A stretch of 64,000 nucleotides of DNA, from NCBI RefSeq assembly GCF_900186985.1, contig NZ_LT906447.1:2170001-2234000 (forward strand). Direction: 5' to 3'. Origin of the DNA: Staphylococcus piscifermentans (GTDB lineage Bacteria; Bacillota; Bacilli; Staphylococcales; Staphylococcaceae). This document shows, piece after piece, positions 33,156 through 43,134 of the stretch. Made by a program: the position numbers and the translations under genes. The stretch's first letter is position 1; every line of letters begins with the position of its first letter. The notes under the pieces were generated by a model that worked only from the letters and a program-made list of their open reading frames with translations, was not told the origin of the DNA and did no database searches.

Positions 33156-34139
33156 TTAATGAATAAAGTTATATGAAGCTGCTTGTCCAGCTGAAAGTGT
33201 ACGTGAAGTAACGACACCTGGTCCATAACCATAGTTCATTTCAGAAACACGAACTGAACCATCACCGTTTACGCCTTCTACGTATGCTACATGGCCATAT
33301 GCACCTGCTGAAGATTGCATAATTGCACCCGCTGCTGGCGTGTTATTTACAGTACGTCCTGAAGCAGCTGCTGCGCTTGCCCAGTTATTCGCATTACCCC
33401 ATAATGAGCCAGCTTTACCGCCTGCACGATCAAATACATAATAAGTACATTGACCTGCAGTATAGTAGTTAGCACCTGAATAATTTGAATATGATGCTTG
33501 TGTTGCTGCTGGTGCACTATAAGATGTTGTGTTTGTGTTATATGAAGTATAATCTGAGTTTGTTGCAGGAGCACTATAGTACGAATAACCAGATTGAGCA
33601 GGCGCTGTATATTCGCTGCTGTCATTAGAATAGTAAGTTGTCGGTGCTGCATCTTTATGTTCTACTGTTCTGTAACCTGAATGTGTCGGTTGTTCTGTAT
33701 GCTTCTGTTCTTCATTGTAAGATTGTTTTTCAACTTCTTTAACCGCTTTGCCTGTATATAACGCTTGTAAATGTGCTGCGCCTTTATCTGAAACCGCTAA
33801 AATGTCACCAGGTAAAATTAAGTTAGTAAGTCCCGGGTTAAGTTCTTTCAATTTTTCAATTGAAATTTTATGCGCTTTAGCGATTGAATTTAAAGAATCT
33901 CCTGCCTTCACCTCAACAACATCTGTGTCCGGTAAAACTAATTCAGTGTCCTTTTTAACGTCTTCTTGATTTAATTTATTTAAATTTTTAATTTCGTTCG
34001 TAGTAGTAGCAAACAAAGCTGCAACATCACTTAGTTTAGCGTCTTCTTTAACTACATGAGTTTGTTCTGCATTCGCAACGCTATTTAATCCTGTAAAAAC
34101 TGTCACCGATGCCGCTGAGAGTAATAAAGCTTTCTTCAT
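33156..34139 (-). CDS. Secreted LysM-CHAP cell-wall hydrolase (SsaA/SceB-like)
   Basis: 327 aa. Signal peptide 1-24 (cleavage after VANA), two LysM modules (about 28-70 and 74-118), a Y/S/T/A-rich linker with repeated SY and YYS units (about 160-225), then a CHAP domain with the catalytic Cys in [13 protein letters not shown] and His in YGHVAYVEG. Such enzymes cleave peptidoglycan cross-bridges or stem peptides during wall turnover. AAAGGATGA precedes the ATG. A WalR-type box upstream fits the known WalKR control of the S. aureus relatives. I do not assign a symbol. Confidence 0.9.
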   Translation of the reverse strand: MKKALLLSAASVTVFTGLNSVANAEQTHVVKEDAKLSDVAALFATTTNEIKNLNKLNQEDVKKDTELVLPDTDVVEVKAGDSLNSIAKAHKISIEKLKELNPGLTNLILPGDILAVSDKGAAHLQALYTGKAVKEVEKQSYNEEQKHTEQPTHSGYRTVEHKDAAPTTYYSNDSSEYTAPAQSGYSYYSAPATNSDYTSYNTNTTSYSAPAATQASYSNYSGANYYTAGQCTYYVFDRAGGKAGSLWGNANNWASAAAASGRTVNNTPAAGAIMQSSAGAYGHVAYVEGVNGDGSVRVSEMNYGYGPGVVTSRTLSAGQAASYNFIH

Positions 34140-34209
34140 TTATTAGTTCATCCTTTGCTGTCAATTTAAGTGAACTAAATATAGCATAAAAATTAACGCA
34201 ATGGATTGA

Positions 34210-34226
34210 TGTTAAACAGTTGTAAT
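34210..34226 (+). promoter_or_regulatory. WalR box upstream of the LysM-CHAP gene
   Basis: TGTTAA-acagt-TGTAAT matches TGTWAH-N5-TGTWAH fully, 71 bases before the start codon, on the strand opposite to the gene. Confidence 0.7.
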
Positions 34227-34385
34227 ATAACCGTTATAATACCCTCAATTCTTTATTCTCAAACTTTTTTGCAAGATATTTATCACACCTTGATATTATA
34301 GGAATAAGCAGCGCTTTTAAAAATGCTGTAAACTACTTTTCAGTAACATTAAATCATGCATATTGCATTTAAAATTTTATTAAAT

Positions 34386-34415
34386 AGGAGCTGGGCATAA
34401 TAATGTCCAGCTCCT
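34386..34415 (-). terminator. Terminator hairpin of prfB
   Basis: AGGAGCTGGACA / TGCCCAGCTCCT, one mismatch, 6-base loop, starting nine bases behind the prfB stop. Belongs to the GGGACA/TGTCCC family. The T run is broken (ATTTAATAAAATTTT). Confidence 0.7.
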
Positions 34416-34423
34416 TACTTTTC

Positions 34424-35540
34424 TTACGCTTCACGATTATCCATTTGTGTTCTTAAGTAAGCTTCAATAAATGGTCCGATTTCTCCATCCATCACAGCAT
34501 TTACATTACCTGTTTCTTCATTTGTACGATGATCTTTCACCATAGAATATGGATGGAAGACATACGAACGGATTTGACTGCCCCATCCGATTTCTTTTTG
34601 CTCTCCTCGAATTTCAGCCATTTCACGTTCTTGTTCTTCTAATTTCAATTGATACAATTTAGATTTCAACATTTTCATAGCCGCTTCACGGTTTTTAATT
34701 TGCGAACGTTCATTTTGGTTATTGACCACAATTCCAGTTGGATGGTGCGTAATACGGATAGCAGATTCTGTTTTGTTAATATGTTGTCCGCCGGCTCCGG
34801 ATGCTCTGAAAGTATCCACTGTGATATCATCTGGATTAATTTCTATTTCAATCTCATTATTACTGAACTCAGGAATCACATCACAAGATACAAATGAGGT
34901 ATGACGACGTCCAGATGAATCAAACGGTGAAATACGTACCAGACGATGTACGCCTTTTTCTGCTTTCAAGTAACCATAAGCATTGTGTCCTTTAATGACT
35001 AGCGTTACACTCTTAACGCCCGCTTCATCACCCGGCAAATAATCTGCCACTTCTACTTTAAATCCTTGTTGCTCTGCATAACGTTGATACATACGCAACA
35101 ACATACTCGCCCAGTCTTGCGATTCCGTACCGCCCGCGCCTGGATGCAATTCTAAAATCGCATTATTCGCATCATAAGGTCCATTCAATAATAATTGCAA
35201 TTCAAATTGATCTAATTTATCTTTAAATCCGATTGCTTCCTCTTCTAAGTCTGCTTTCAAATCTTCATCATATTCTTCTGCCAACAATTCATGAGTGGCA
35301 GTCATATCTTCTAATTCCGCTTCTAATTCACGATAACCATTGACCACATGCTTCAATGCATTATTTTTATCGATAACTTCCTGCGCTTTTTGTTGATCGT
35401 CCCAGAAATTCGGGTCCGTCATCATTTCTTCATATTCTTGGATATTCGTCTCTTTTTCTTCTAAGTCAAAGAGACCCCCTAAGTTGATTTAATTTCTCTT
35501 CATAATTCGCAAGATTACGTTTAATTTCAGATAATTCCAT
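34424..35540 (-). CDS. prfB: Peptide chain release factor 2, programmed +1 frameshift
   Basis: Recognises UGA and UAA and releases the peptide. Translation starts at the ATG at 35540 ([10 protein letters not shown]...) with GGAG ten bases upstream; after 23 sense codons it meets UGA (35468-35466) and must shift by +1 to continue in the long frame that starts with [10 protein letters not shown]. Combined product 371 aa, normal for RF2. The GGQ motif ([10 protein letters not shown]) and the stop-recognition motif (SPF) are present. The shift needs slow UGA reading, so low RF2 raises its own synthesis. An ATG at 35546 is an alternative start. Confidence 0.96.
35466..35480 (-). promoter_or_regulatory. 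prfB: prfB frameshift signal
   Basis: On the minus strand the internal Shine-Dalgarno-like AGGGGG (35480-35475) lies three bases before the slip sequence CTT-TGA-C, the canonical RF2 recoding layout. Confidence 0.93.
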
Positions 35541-35620
35541 ATTCATATCGCTCCAATACCTGTTTAATTTTCAAGAATACCTTTATTATTTTAGCATACA
35601 TTTAAGACCCTGTTGGATTG

Positions 35621-35703
35621 AAAAAAAGACCGCTGTAGGCCGTCAGAAAGAAACTCCGCTGATTACTGAGTCCCTTTCCTAAAGCGATTTAACAGTGGTC
35701 CTT
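35621..35703 (-). terminator. Branched terminator after secA
   Basis: Minus-strand ACCACTGT (about 35701) pairs with ACAGCGGT (about 35630), enclosing about 55 bases that can form an inner hairpin, and is followed by seven Ts. Confidence 0.65.
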
Positions 35704-35714
35704 CAAATGTTGAA

Positions 35715-38243
35715 TTATTTTCCGTGGCAATTTTTATATTTTTTGCCGCTGCCGCATGGACATGGGTCGTTACGGCCAATGTGATTGTCTTTGACAACAG
35801 GCTTAGGTTTGACTTTTTCCTTGCCGTCTTCTGCAGATACATGTTGACCTTGATATTCTTTTGCTTTATCACGTTCAATATCGTCATCTACTGTAATGAC
35901 AGATTTTAAGATATACTTGCTGACATCTTCTTCAATATTCACCATCATAGTGTCAAACAATTGATGTCCTTCATTTTGATAGTCACGAAGCGGATTTTGT
36001 TGTCCATATGAACGCAAATGAATACCTTGACGCAATTGATCCATCGTATCGATGTGGTCAGTCCAACGTCCATCAATAGAACGTAATAGAATCATACGCT
36101 CAAACTCATTGAATTGTTCAGGAATATTAGCCTTTTGTGCTTCATAAGCTTTTTCAATTTTAGCCCAAACAGTATCAAAGATATCTTCACGATCTTTACC
36201 TTTGATTTCTTCTTCTTTTACTTCACCTTCGTGCAAGAAGACGTCCTCGATAAAGTTGATAAACGGTGTATAGTCAATTTCATCAATTTCTTCATTCACA
36301 TAATATGTGATTGCGCGATCTAATGTAGAACGCATCATCGTAATTACCAGTTCTGAACTTGATTCGGAATCGATAATATTATTACGTTCGTTATAGATAA
36401 TTTCACGTTGTTTACGTAATACTTCATCATATTCTAAGATACGTTTACGTGCATCGAAGTTATTACCTTCAACACGTTTTTGCGCAGATTCAACTGCACG
36501 TGACACCATTTTTGATTCTATCGGTGTAGAATCATCCATACCTAATCGGCCCATCATTTTTTGTAAACGTTCAGAGCCGAAACGTACCATTAATTCATCT
36601 TGCAAAGATAAGTAGAAACGACTTTCGCCACGGTCGCCTTGACGTCCAGAACGACCACGCAACTGATCATCGATACGGCGTGATTCATGACGTTCTGTTC
36701 CGATAACAGCTAAACCGCCTAATTCTTCTACACCTTCGCCTAATTTAATATCTGTACCACGACCGGCCATGTTAGTGGCAATGGTTACTGCGCCTTTTTG
36801 ACCTGCAGTAGAGACAATTTCTGCTTCGCGTTCATGATTTTTGGCGTTCAAGACATCATGACGTACGCCGCGTTTTTTCAGAAGTTGTGAAATATATTCA
36901 CTGGTTTCAACGGCTACTGTACCTAGAAGAATCGGTTGTCCTTTTTTGTGTTTTTCTACTACGTCTTCCACTACCGCATCAAATTTGCCTTTTTGACTGA
37001 TATAAATCAAATCTGGTTTATCTTCACGCTGAACAGGACGGTTTGTCGGAATCTGCGTTACCGTCATATTGTAAATATTTCGGAATTCTTCTTCCTCTGT
37101 TTTCGCTGTACCTGTCATACCAGCTAGCTTATTATACATACGGAAGTAGTTTTGGAAGGTAATAGAAGCCATTGTTTTAGATTCATTTTGGATTTGTACA
37201 CCCTCTTTGGCTTCAATTGCTTGGTGCAGACCTTCAGAGAAACGACGTCCCGGCATTGTACGTCCTGTAAATTGGTCAACGATTAATACTTCACCGTCTA
37301 CAACCATGTAGTCGACATCACGTTGCAACGTATAATTAGCGCGTAACGCTGTATTGATATGAGTAATGATATCTACGTTGTTTAAATCGTATAAGTTATC
37401 CAATTTGAACATACGTTCAGCTTTATCAGCACCTTGGTCTGTTAACTGTACTGATTTCGTTTTTTCATCATAGTTATAGTCATCTTCTGCTTTCAACATT
37501 TTAGCGAAGACGTTAGCTTGAGTATATAAGGAAGTTGATTTTTCAGCTTCGCCTGAGATAATCAATGGCGTACGTGCTTCGTCGATTAAAATAGAGTCAA
37601 CCTCATCAATAATAGCGAAATGCAATGGACGCATAACACGTTCTTCTGAATAATTCACCATGTTGTCGCGTAAATAATCAAAACCGAGTTCATTATTTGT
37701 ACTATAAGTAATATCTGCATTATAAGCTTCACGCTTTTGTTCTGTTGAAAGACTGTTCAAGTTTAATCCGACTGATAAACCTAAGAAGTTATACAACTCA
37801 GCCATCTCTTCACTTTGGAAACTTGCTAAATATTCATTGACTGTAATAACGTGTACGCCGCGTCCTGCTAAAGCATTTAAATACGTCGGCATTGTTGCAG
37901 TTAATGTTTTACCTTCACCCGTTCTCATTTCAGAAATATCACCGTTATGAATGGCGATACCTCCCATGATTTGTACTGGGTAGGGTATCATATTGAACAC
38001 ACGTTTAGATCCTTCACGTACGAGTGCAAAGGCTTCTGGTAAAATTTCGTCTAAAATTTTATTTTGCTTTTGTACATCTTCTTCTGCTTGCAATCTTTCT
38101 TGAAATGCTTTGGTTTTATTTCTGATTTCTTCATCAGTAAGAATCGACATTTCTTCTTCTAAAGCGAGTACTTTGTCAGCTTGCTTACTTAGGCGTTTAA
38201 TTTCTCTCTTATTGCCGTCAACAATTTTTGTTAAAAAACCCAT
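35715..38243 (-). CDS. secA: Preprotein translocase ATPase SecA
   Basis: Motor of Sec export. 842 aa; Walker [13 protein letters not shown] near residues 107-118, DEAD-like motif [17 protein letters not shown], and helicase motif [18 protein letters not shown]. The C-terminal zinc finger [17 protein letters not shown] is intact. The ATG at 38243 ([11 protein letters not shown]) with AAAGGAGC seven bases upstream is chosen over a longer frame to 38291. Works with the SecG encoded at 2534-2770 and exports the lipoproteins and the LysM-CHAP enzyme of this window. Confidence 0.98.
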   Translation of the reverse strand: MGFLTKIVDGNKREIKRLSKQADKVLALEEEMSILTDEEIRNKTKAFQERLQAEEDVQKQNKILDEILPEAFALVREGSKRVFNMIPYPVQIMGGIAIHNGDISEMRTGEGKTLTATMPTYLNALAGRGVHVITVNEYLASFQSEEMAELYNFLGLSVGLNLNSLSTEQKREAYNADITYSTNNELGFDYLRDNMVNYSEERVMRPLHFAIIDEVDSILIDEARTPLIISGEAEKSTSLYTQANVFAKMLKAEDDYNYDEKTKSVQLTDQGADKAERMFKLDNLYDLNNVDIITHINTALRANYTLQRDVDYMVVDGEVLIVDQFTGRTMPGRRFSEGLHQAIEAKEGVQIQNESKTMASITFQNYFRMYNKLAGMTGTAKTEEEEFRNIYNMTVTQIPTNRPVQREDKPDLIYISQKGKFDAVVEDVVEKHKKGQPILLGTVAVETSEYISQLLKKRGVRHDVLNAKNHEREAEIVSTAGQKGAVTIATNMAGRGTDIKLGEGVEELGGLAVIGTERHESRRIDDQLRGRSGRQGDRGESRFYLSLQDELMVRFGSERLQKMMGRLGMDDSTPIESKMVSRAVESAQKRVEGNNFDARKRILEYDEVLRKQREIIYNERNNIIDSESSSELVITMMRSTLDRAITYYVNEEIDEIDYTPFINFIEDVFLHEGEVKEEEIKGKDREDIFDTVWAKIEKAYEAQKANIPEQFNEFERMILLRSIDGRWTDHIDTMDQLRQGIHLRSYGQQNPLRDYQNEGHQLFDTMMVNIEEDVSKYILKSVITVDDDIERDKAKEYQGQHVSAEDGKEKVKPKPVVKDNHIGRNDPCPCGSGKKYKNCHGK

Positions 38244-38291
38244 TCTGTTCGCTCCTTTGGTATAAAAACTGTTTGGCTTACAACAATTCAT

Positions 38292-38522
38292 CTTACCATT
38301 TATATGGTTTGATTTATACTTAAAAACTCATAGGATACTATATATATACTGTTTTGTTGTCTCTATCCAGATGTGCGTCTTACAGTTTCATTTTTTCTTT
38401 AATCTTTAATATCGTAGTTTCTTCAATTGTGTACTTAATACATCCCTCTTATTTTGACACGGACCCAACCTGTAAATCAATCAATTGCTATTTAATTAAT
38501 CAAATCTTAATAGGGCGTCTTA
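38292..38522. other. Intergenic region before secA
   Basis: AT-rich spacer holding the leader and promoter of secA (minus strand). No confident promoter boxes, ORF or RNA structure seen. Confidence 0.4.
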
Positions 38523-38562
38523 GAAAAAAATAAACTCTTGCGACATCGACTGCCGCAAGAGC
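38523..38562 (-). terminator. Terminator after hpf
   Basis: CTCTTGCG / CGCAAGAG perfect 8-bp stem (38535-38561), followed by TTTATTTTTTT on the minus strand. Confidence 0.88.
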
Positions 38563-38580
38563 ACTTTTAATTATCAAATA

Positions 38581-39144
38581 TTAGTTTTCTACTGTTTCAA
38601 TCAAGCCGTATTTGCCATCTTTACGACGGTAGACGATACTTGTACCATCTGTTTCTCGATCAGTGAAAATGAAGAAGTCATGGCCAAGCAAGTCCATTTG
38701 CAGTACTGCTTCTTCAGAATCCATTGGTTTTAAGCTGAATTGTTTAGAACGGATGATTTCAATTTCATCATCTTTATCATGATCAGCTGCTTCCGGCGGT
38801 GTTTCCGGTGTAGCTGGGAACGGCTCTTGTTCGCTGTCTTTACGTTTTTTACGATTAACACGTGTTTTGTATTTACGAACTTGGCGTTCTAATTTGTTAG
38901 TAATTAAGTCAATTCCTGCATATAAATCATCGTTTCTTTCTTCTGCACGAAGTGTAACGTCTTTAAGCGGAATTGTAACTTCAATTTTTGTGCTTGAATT
39001 TGCATAAGTTTTCACTTTTACGTGTGCATTCACATTCGGCACATTAGTGAAGTAACGTTCAAGTTTACCAACTTTGTCCTCAATGTAATTACGTATTGCG
39101 TCTGTAATAGTGAGGTTGTCTCCATGAATTTCAAATCTAATCAT
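38581..39144 (-). CDS. hpf: Long-form hibernation promoting factor
   Basis: 187 aa. N-terminal ribosome-binding domain (about 1-100, [20 protein letters not shown]) sits in the decoding region of the 30S subunit; an acidic Pro-rich linker (about 105-125) leads to the C-terminal dimerisation domain (about 130-187, ending [12 protein letters not shown]), which joins two ribosomes into 100S particles. AAAGGAG nine bases before the ATG. Monocistronic, with promoter and terminator. Confidence 0.96.
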   Translation of the reverse strand: MIRFEIHGDNLTITDAIRNYIEDKVGKLERYFTNVPNVNAHVKVKTYANSSTKIEVTIPLKDVTLRAEERNDDLYAGIDLITNKLERQVRKYKTRVNRKKRKDSEQEPFPATPETPPEAADHDKDDEIEIIRSKQFSLKPMDSEEAVLQMDLLGHDFFIFTDRETDGTSIVYRRKDGKYGLIETVEN

Positions 39145-39195
39145 AGTAATCGACTCCTTTAACCTCTATATATGTGATTGGTAATGCTCACTATT

Positions 39196-39223
39196 ATAAT
39201 AACATGTTTATACTACCTAGCAA
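39196..39223 (-). promoter_or_regulatory. hpf: Possible hpf promoter
   Basis: Minus strand TTGCTA (39223-39218), 16 bases, TATTAT (39201-39196); an overlapping TATAAT lies at 39198-39193 with longer spacing. The -35 lies inside the end of comFC. Confidence 0.4.
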
Positions 39224-39914
39224 AAGTAAATACATCGACTTTTCCTATTTTTCTGACAAGTAATATTTCCGCCGCATGATGGACGGTCAAACCTGTTGTA
39301 TAAATATCATCTACGAGTAAAATCGCCTTATTTACAAGGTCTAAAGATTGCGCCATTGCGGAGAAGCAAAAGGGATTTTCAGCTTGTGCTCGTTCTCTTT
39401 TCCCTAAGCTGGATTGCTTTGGTCGTATTTGTGTATCTAATAACGGCTTATACGCTATCTTTTTTGCTTTTAATACTTGTTTGACAGGATTGAAAGTCCG
39501 CTTCACATCTCTTTCTATCGGTGAAGGAATTGGTACAATATAATCATATTTCTTCTTCGGCAAGTTGATTTGTTCAGCAATCACTTCACATAGCGCCGTA
39601 TCTCCCGCTATCTTATATTGATGGATAACCTCACGTACTGTTCCTTGATAACAATAGTCACAATACAGTTGATTGATTAAAGTAAAACGTTGCGCTAGAA
39701 ATTTGCAATCCAGGCATTCTGTTTCATTCTCTGCTAAAGGTTTAAGGCATCTCGTACAGCGTCCAGCACTTTTCAAAGTTTTCTTTTCCCGGGAAATAAG
39801 ACTTTGTTGCCATGCTTCTCGACAGGTTTCGCAGAGTATTTCTGGTTTGCGGTAAAAATTGTCTGCTGTGAGTGGCTCGGTAAATTTTTGCAGGCATTGG
39901 CAGCATTTAGGCAT
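39213..39914 (-). CDS. comFC: Competence protein ComFC (phosphoribosyltransferase-like)
   Basis: 233 aa. N-terminal zinc-finger part with CxxC pairs (CCQC, CETC, CTRC, CLDC; residues about 4-60) and a C-terminal phosphoribosyltransferase-like domain with ILLVDDIYTTGLTVHHAA. Helps single-stranded DNA uptake in competent bacteria. Start overlaps the comFA stop by eight bases with AGGGGTGG inside the comFA end, so the two are coupled. Confidence 0.92.
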   Translation of the reverse strand: MPKCCQCLQKFTEPLTADNFYRKPEILCETCREAWQQSLISREKKTLKSAGRCTRCLKPLAENETECLDCKFLAQRFTLINQLYCDYCYQGTVREVIHQYKIAGDTALCEVIAEQINLPKKKYDYIVPIPSPIERDVKRTFNPVKQVLKAKKIAYKPLLDTQIRPKQSSLGKRERAQAENPFCFSAMAQSLDLVNKAILLVDDIYTTGLTVHHAAEILLVRKIGKVDVFTFAR

Positions 39915-41208
39915 CTAACCACCCCTTTTGAAGTCCGATTGTATTCATTTGTTTGATTTGTGCTTTGGCACACAGCATGCTGATGGATACGCCATTGTGC
40001 AGATAGAGGACGAGTCCGCTGGTATCTTGCATCTTTCTGCCGACGCGTCCAGCGATTTGGACGAGGGCAGCTGTCGAATAGGTTTGGCTTTCTAATACTA
40101 TGACATCTAGATGAGGCATAGTGAAGCCGCGTTCGAGGATGGTTGTAGTGAAAACAATAGGATGTCTGCCTTCTCTTAAAGCTGTGACTTTATCAAAGCG
40201 CAAGGCATCTTCACTGTGTACGTAGATGAGATTTGGGATATGCTCCGCGTAGATTTCAAAGGCTGCTTTCATTGCTTCTATATGGTTGAAAAATACGAGA
40301 GTGTAACGTTGAATGTTGATTTGCTGCTGAAAGAGTCTTAGTAACTGGTGTTGCAGTTTTGTCGGTTTGAATTTCAAATAGCGATAAGTCGGCACGGGAA
40401 GCGAACGACGATGGTAGCGTGCTGGAAGTGTAATAATATTGGCTGGTTTGAATTGGGAGCGCAATTTTCTAGAGGGAGTCGCGGTCATATAAATGTGGCT
40501 TGCAGTAGAAACTGATGCACTGTTAATCGTCTTCATCAGCAATGGATCCATGGACAGCGGGAAAGCATCGACTTCATCGATAAAGATGACATCAAAGTGG
40601 TGTTTGAAGCGGTAGAGTTGATGAACGGTCGCAACAACGAAGTGACCATTATATTGTTGGGATTGACCTTGGTAGAGTACATCGATATTTTCAGCAGAGA
40701 AGGCTTCTGCAATCCGTGCACTGATTTCAACTACCACGTCTACACGCGGCGAAATCACGGCTACATTATACCCTTGTTGCCTTGCATATTGAATGCCCGC
40801 AAACATCATCTCGGTCTTTCCTGCCCCTGTAACAGCATAGAGCAGTAATTTTTCATGTGTTTGAATGGCCCGTATGACATTTTCAGAAGCATAAGTCTGC
40901 TGTTCTGACAATTGGAAATCTAGGTGATAGTCAGCTTTGCTTGTTTCTCGACGGCTGTCAGTTATATAAATATCATTGTGCGTATCCATACGACCTAATT
41001 GCAAACAGTGTCTGCAATAAGTGATTTCCGAGTGCAGTGGTTCTGAGTAATACGTATAATAGTCTGCGCGTTCAGGACTTTCGCATTGAATACACTGCCA
41101 TCTGCCTTGCTTGTTTTTGATCACGCCTTTTTGCACAGTTCTGATGGTTTCATCTGATAAATCTTCTTTGTGGCGTATTAATTTGCCGTAGTGCTTAATT
41201 TCAATCAT
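39907..41208 (-). CDS. comFA: Competence helicase ComFA
   Basis: DEAD-box-type ATPase that drives transforming DNA through the ComEC channel. 433 aa. N-terminal zinc finger CIQC...CRHC (about 39-70), Walker A AVTGAGKTEM (about 125), Walker B IDEVDAFP, motif III TATPSR, and motif VI QIAGRVGRK. Odd feature: AAAAGG directly abuts the ATG at 41208, leaving no normal spacing, and the fakB1 terminator ends only about 28 bases upstream, so independent expression looks weak; no ComK-type site was recognised. Confidence 0.92.
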   Translation of the reverse strand: MIEIKHYGKLIRHKEDLSDETIRTVQKGVIKNKQGRWQCIQCESPERADYYTYYSEPLHSEITYCRHCLQLGRMDTHNDIYITDSRRETSKADYHLDFQLSEQQTYASENVIRAIQTHEKLLLYAVTGAGKTEMMFAGIQYARQQGYNVAVISPRVDVVVEISARIAEAFSAENIDVLYQGQSQQYNGHFVVATVHQLYRFKHHFDVIFIDEVDAFPLSMDPLLMKTINSASVSTASHIYMTATPSRKLRSQFKPANIITLPARYHRRSLPVPTYRYLKFKPTKLQHQLLRLFQQQINIQRYTLVFFNHIEAMKAAFEIYAEHIPNLIYVHSEDALRFDKVTALREGRHPIVFTTTILERGFTMPHLDVIVLESQTYSTAALVQIAGRVGRKMQDTSGLVLYLHNGVSISMLCAKAQIKQMNTIGLQKGWLDA

Positions 41209-41235
41209 TCCTTTTGTCAGTAATTTCTTGAGATG

Positions 41236-41278
41236 AAAAAAGGCAGGGAACCGGACATCAATTTGCCCCAGCCCCTGC
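41236..41278 (-). terminator. Terminator after fakB1
   Basis: GCAGGG / CCCTGC outer stem with inner TGGGGCA / TGTCCGG, then six Ts on the minus strand. Variant of the GGGACA/TGTCCC family. Confidence 0.78.
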
Positions 41279-41292
41279 TCTATAAAGAAAAA

Positions 41293-42177
41293 TTATTCTT
41301 CTTCTGGTGAATTTGCTAATGTTGCGATATGCTTGTTCGTAAATCCTAATGCAACACTTCCGACACCTAAATGTGTGGCGATAACTGGTGTGAATTCTGA
41401 ATAATTAATGACATAGTCTGGATAATTTTCTTTTAAATGTTTGAATAATTTAAGACCGTCTTCTTTGGCATCACCATTCACTACATATAAAGTGACGTTG
41501 TCATAGTCTTTTACTCTATCTAAAACACCTTGCTCTATCGTTTTAATCGCACGTTTTTTCGTACGTACTTTATCTAATGGCAAAATTTTACCATCCACAA
41601 ATTCTAACACAGGTTTCATTTTCAGCAACGAACCGATAAAAGCTTGCGCACCTGTAATACGGCCGCTTTTTTGCAGATTTTTCAAGTCATCTACAACCAC
41701 TAGAGCACCGGTATATTCGCGCATCTCTAATAATTCTTTCATTACTTCTTCTGCAGTCAATCCTGCCTCTACACGTTCAGCAGCGTAAATAACATAACCG
41801 CCTAAAATCATGCCTGATAATTTAGAGTCGAAAGTATGTACATTGATGCCTTCAACCATTTCACCAGCTTGGGTAGCTGCTTGGTATGTCCCGCTGATGC
41901 CGGCGGATAAAAATAATCCTACTACATCAGTATACCCTGCATCACGCAAGCGTTCATATTCTTGAATGACATTACCGATTGCCGGTTGACTCGTCGTAGG
42001 CAATGTTTTTTCGCTTTTCATGCGACGGTAAAGTTCTGATGCATTCAATTCTTTGCCTTCTATATAGTTATCTCCATTTGCGAAAGTTACACTGAGCGAA
42101 ACGACTGAAATATTATATTTATCTATTAAACGCTGAGGTAATGATGTTGTGGAGTCTGTCATCACAGCAATCTTCAT
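41293..42177 (-). CDS. fakB1: DegV-type fatty acid-binding protein of fatty acid kinase
   Basis: 294 aa DegV family. The fold binds a free fatty acid that FakA phosphorylates to acyl-phosphate for phospholipid synthesis. Visible motifs: MTDSTTSLP at the N-terminus, TTSQPAIG and [14 protein letters not shown]. The location next to comFA matches S. aureus fakB1 as I recall, the paralogue for saturated acids; specificity here is inferred from position only. AGGAGG before the ATG. Confidence 0.85.
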   Translation of the reverse strand: MKIAVMTDSTTSLPQRLIDKYNISVVSLSVTFANGDNYIEGKELNASELYRRMKSEKTLPTTSQPAIGNVIQEYERLRDAGYTDVVGLFLSAGISGTYQAATQAGEMVEGINVHTFDSKLSGMILGGYVIYAAERVEAGLTAEEVMKELLEMREYTGALVVVDDLKNLQKSGRITGAQAFIGSLLKMKPVLEFVDGKILPLDKVRTKKRAIKTIEQGVLDRVKDYDNVTLYVVNGDAKEDGLKLFKHLKENYPDYVINYSEFTPVIATHLGVGSVALGFTNKHIATLANSPEEE

Positions 42178-42328
42178 ACGAATCCTCCTAAAATATACTC
42201 GTTATTAATCATACCTTATTTTTCCTGAAAAGAAAATTGATTTTAATATTTAGAAAACCGATTAAGAGCATGTATAATGAAGGATAAGAGTAGCAAGTCA
42301 ATGAATTTATTATATGAGGATGTTAGGT

Positions 42329-42970
42329 ATGGAAAATCATATTATTACGATTAAACAAGAATATACTATCGAAAACACCATCAATAAATCACGCTTTATT
42401 GCACATATCAAGCCTGTGCAAACAGAAGAAGAGGCCAAAGCGTTTATTGATACAGTGAAAAAAGAACATCGTGAAGCGACCCATAATTGTTCGGCTTATA
42501 CTATCGGAGATAACATGCTGATTCAAAAAGCCAATGATGATGGTGAACCCAGCGGAACAGCCGGAGTTCCGATGTTAGAAATCTTAAAAAAATTAGATAC
42601 ACACAATACCGTTGCTGTAGTAACACGCTATTTTGGCGGTATCAAACTAGGAACAGGCGGATTAATCAGAGCATATAGCGGTGCGGTCAGAGATGCGATT
42701 AAAGAAGGTGGACGTGTAGAGTTGCGCAATGCCTACCCTACTACAGTTACAATCAGCTATGATTTAACTGGCAAACTCGAGTATGAATTGCAATCTACTG
42801 ATTTTATTTTGCGTGACACTGTATATACAGATAAAGTAAGTTACAAGATTGATGTACTTGAAGAAGACTTTGAGGACTTTATTAATTTCTTAAATCGTAT
42901 TACTGCAGGCAAATATGAATTGGAAAAAGGCGAAGCAACACGTTTACCTTTCGATATTGAAACCAAATAA
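42329..42970 (+). CDS. YigZ/IMPACT family protein
   Basis: 213 aa of the UPF0029 (YvyE/YigZ) family; N-terminal IMPACT domain with THNCSAYTIGD, NDDGEPSGTAGVPML and RYFGGIKLGTGGLIRAYSGA, and a small C-terminal ferredoxin-like domain. Biochemical role unknown; relation to the eukaryotic translation regulator IMPACT. The ATG at 42329 has GAGG nine bases upstream; a start at 42314 is less likely. Transcribed divergently from fakB1. Confidence 0.9.
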   Translation: MENHIITIKQEYTIENTINKSRFIAHIKPVQTEEEAKAFIDTVKKEHREATHNCSAYTIGDNMLIQKANDDGEPSGTAGVPMLEILKKLDTHNTVAVVTRYFGGIKLGTGGLIRAYSGAVRDAIKEGGRVELRNAYPTTVTISYDLTGKLEYELQSTDFILRDTVYTDKVSYKIDVLEEDFEDFINFLNRITAGKYELEKGEATRLPFDIETK

Positions 42971-42971
42971 C

Positions 42972-43007
42972 AAAGGGGCTGGGACATAATAATGTCCCAG
43001 TCTCTTT
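42972..43007 (+). terminator. Terminator of the YigZ gene
   Basis: AAAGGGGCTGGGACA / TGTCCCAGTCTCTTT around six bases, two mismatches; GGGACA/TGTCCC family. Confidence 0.75.
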
Positions 43008-43078
43008 GAACTGGCAGTAGCTATCTGAATAGAAAACGCGTTTGTTCCAAACTTTTTTCTATCCTAGTTAGCTTTGTC

Positions 43079-43129
43079 GGGACGAGACGACGAAATAATT
43101 TTAACCAATGTTATTTCTGTTCTGCTCCC
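43079..43129 (-). terminator. Imperfect hairpin behind tagO
   Basis: GGGA...GAAATAA pairs with TTATTTC...TCCC over about 19 bases with several mismatches; a decayed relative of the palindrome at 26805-26849. It lies directly after the tagO stop and may terminate it. Confidence 0.5.
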
Positions 43130-43134
43130 TCATT

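Noticed and set aside
33347..33652. 101-codon His/Ile/Thr-rich frame inside the LysM-CHAP gene
   Set aside because: Out-of-frame reading of the repetitive SY/YYS linker.
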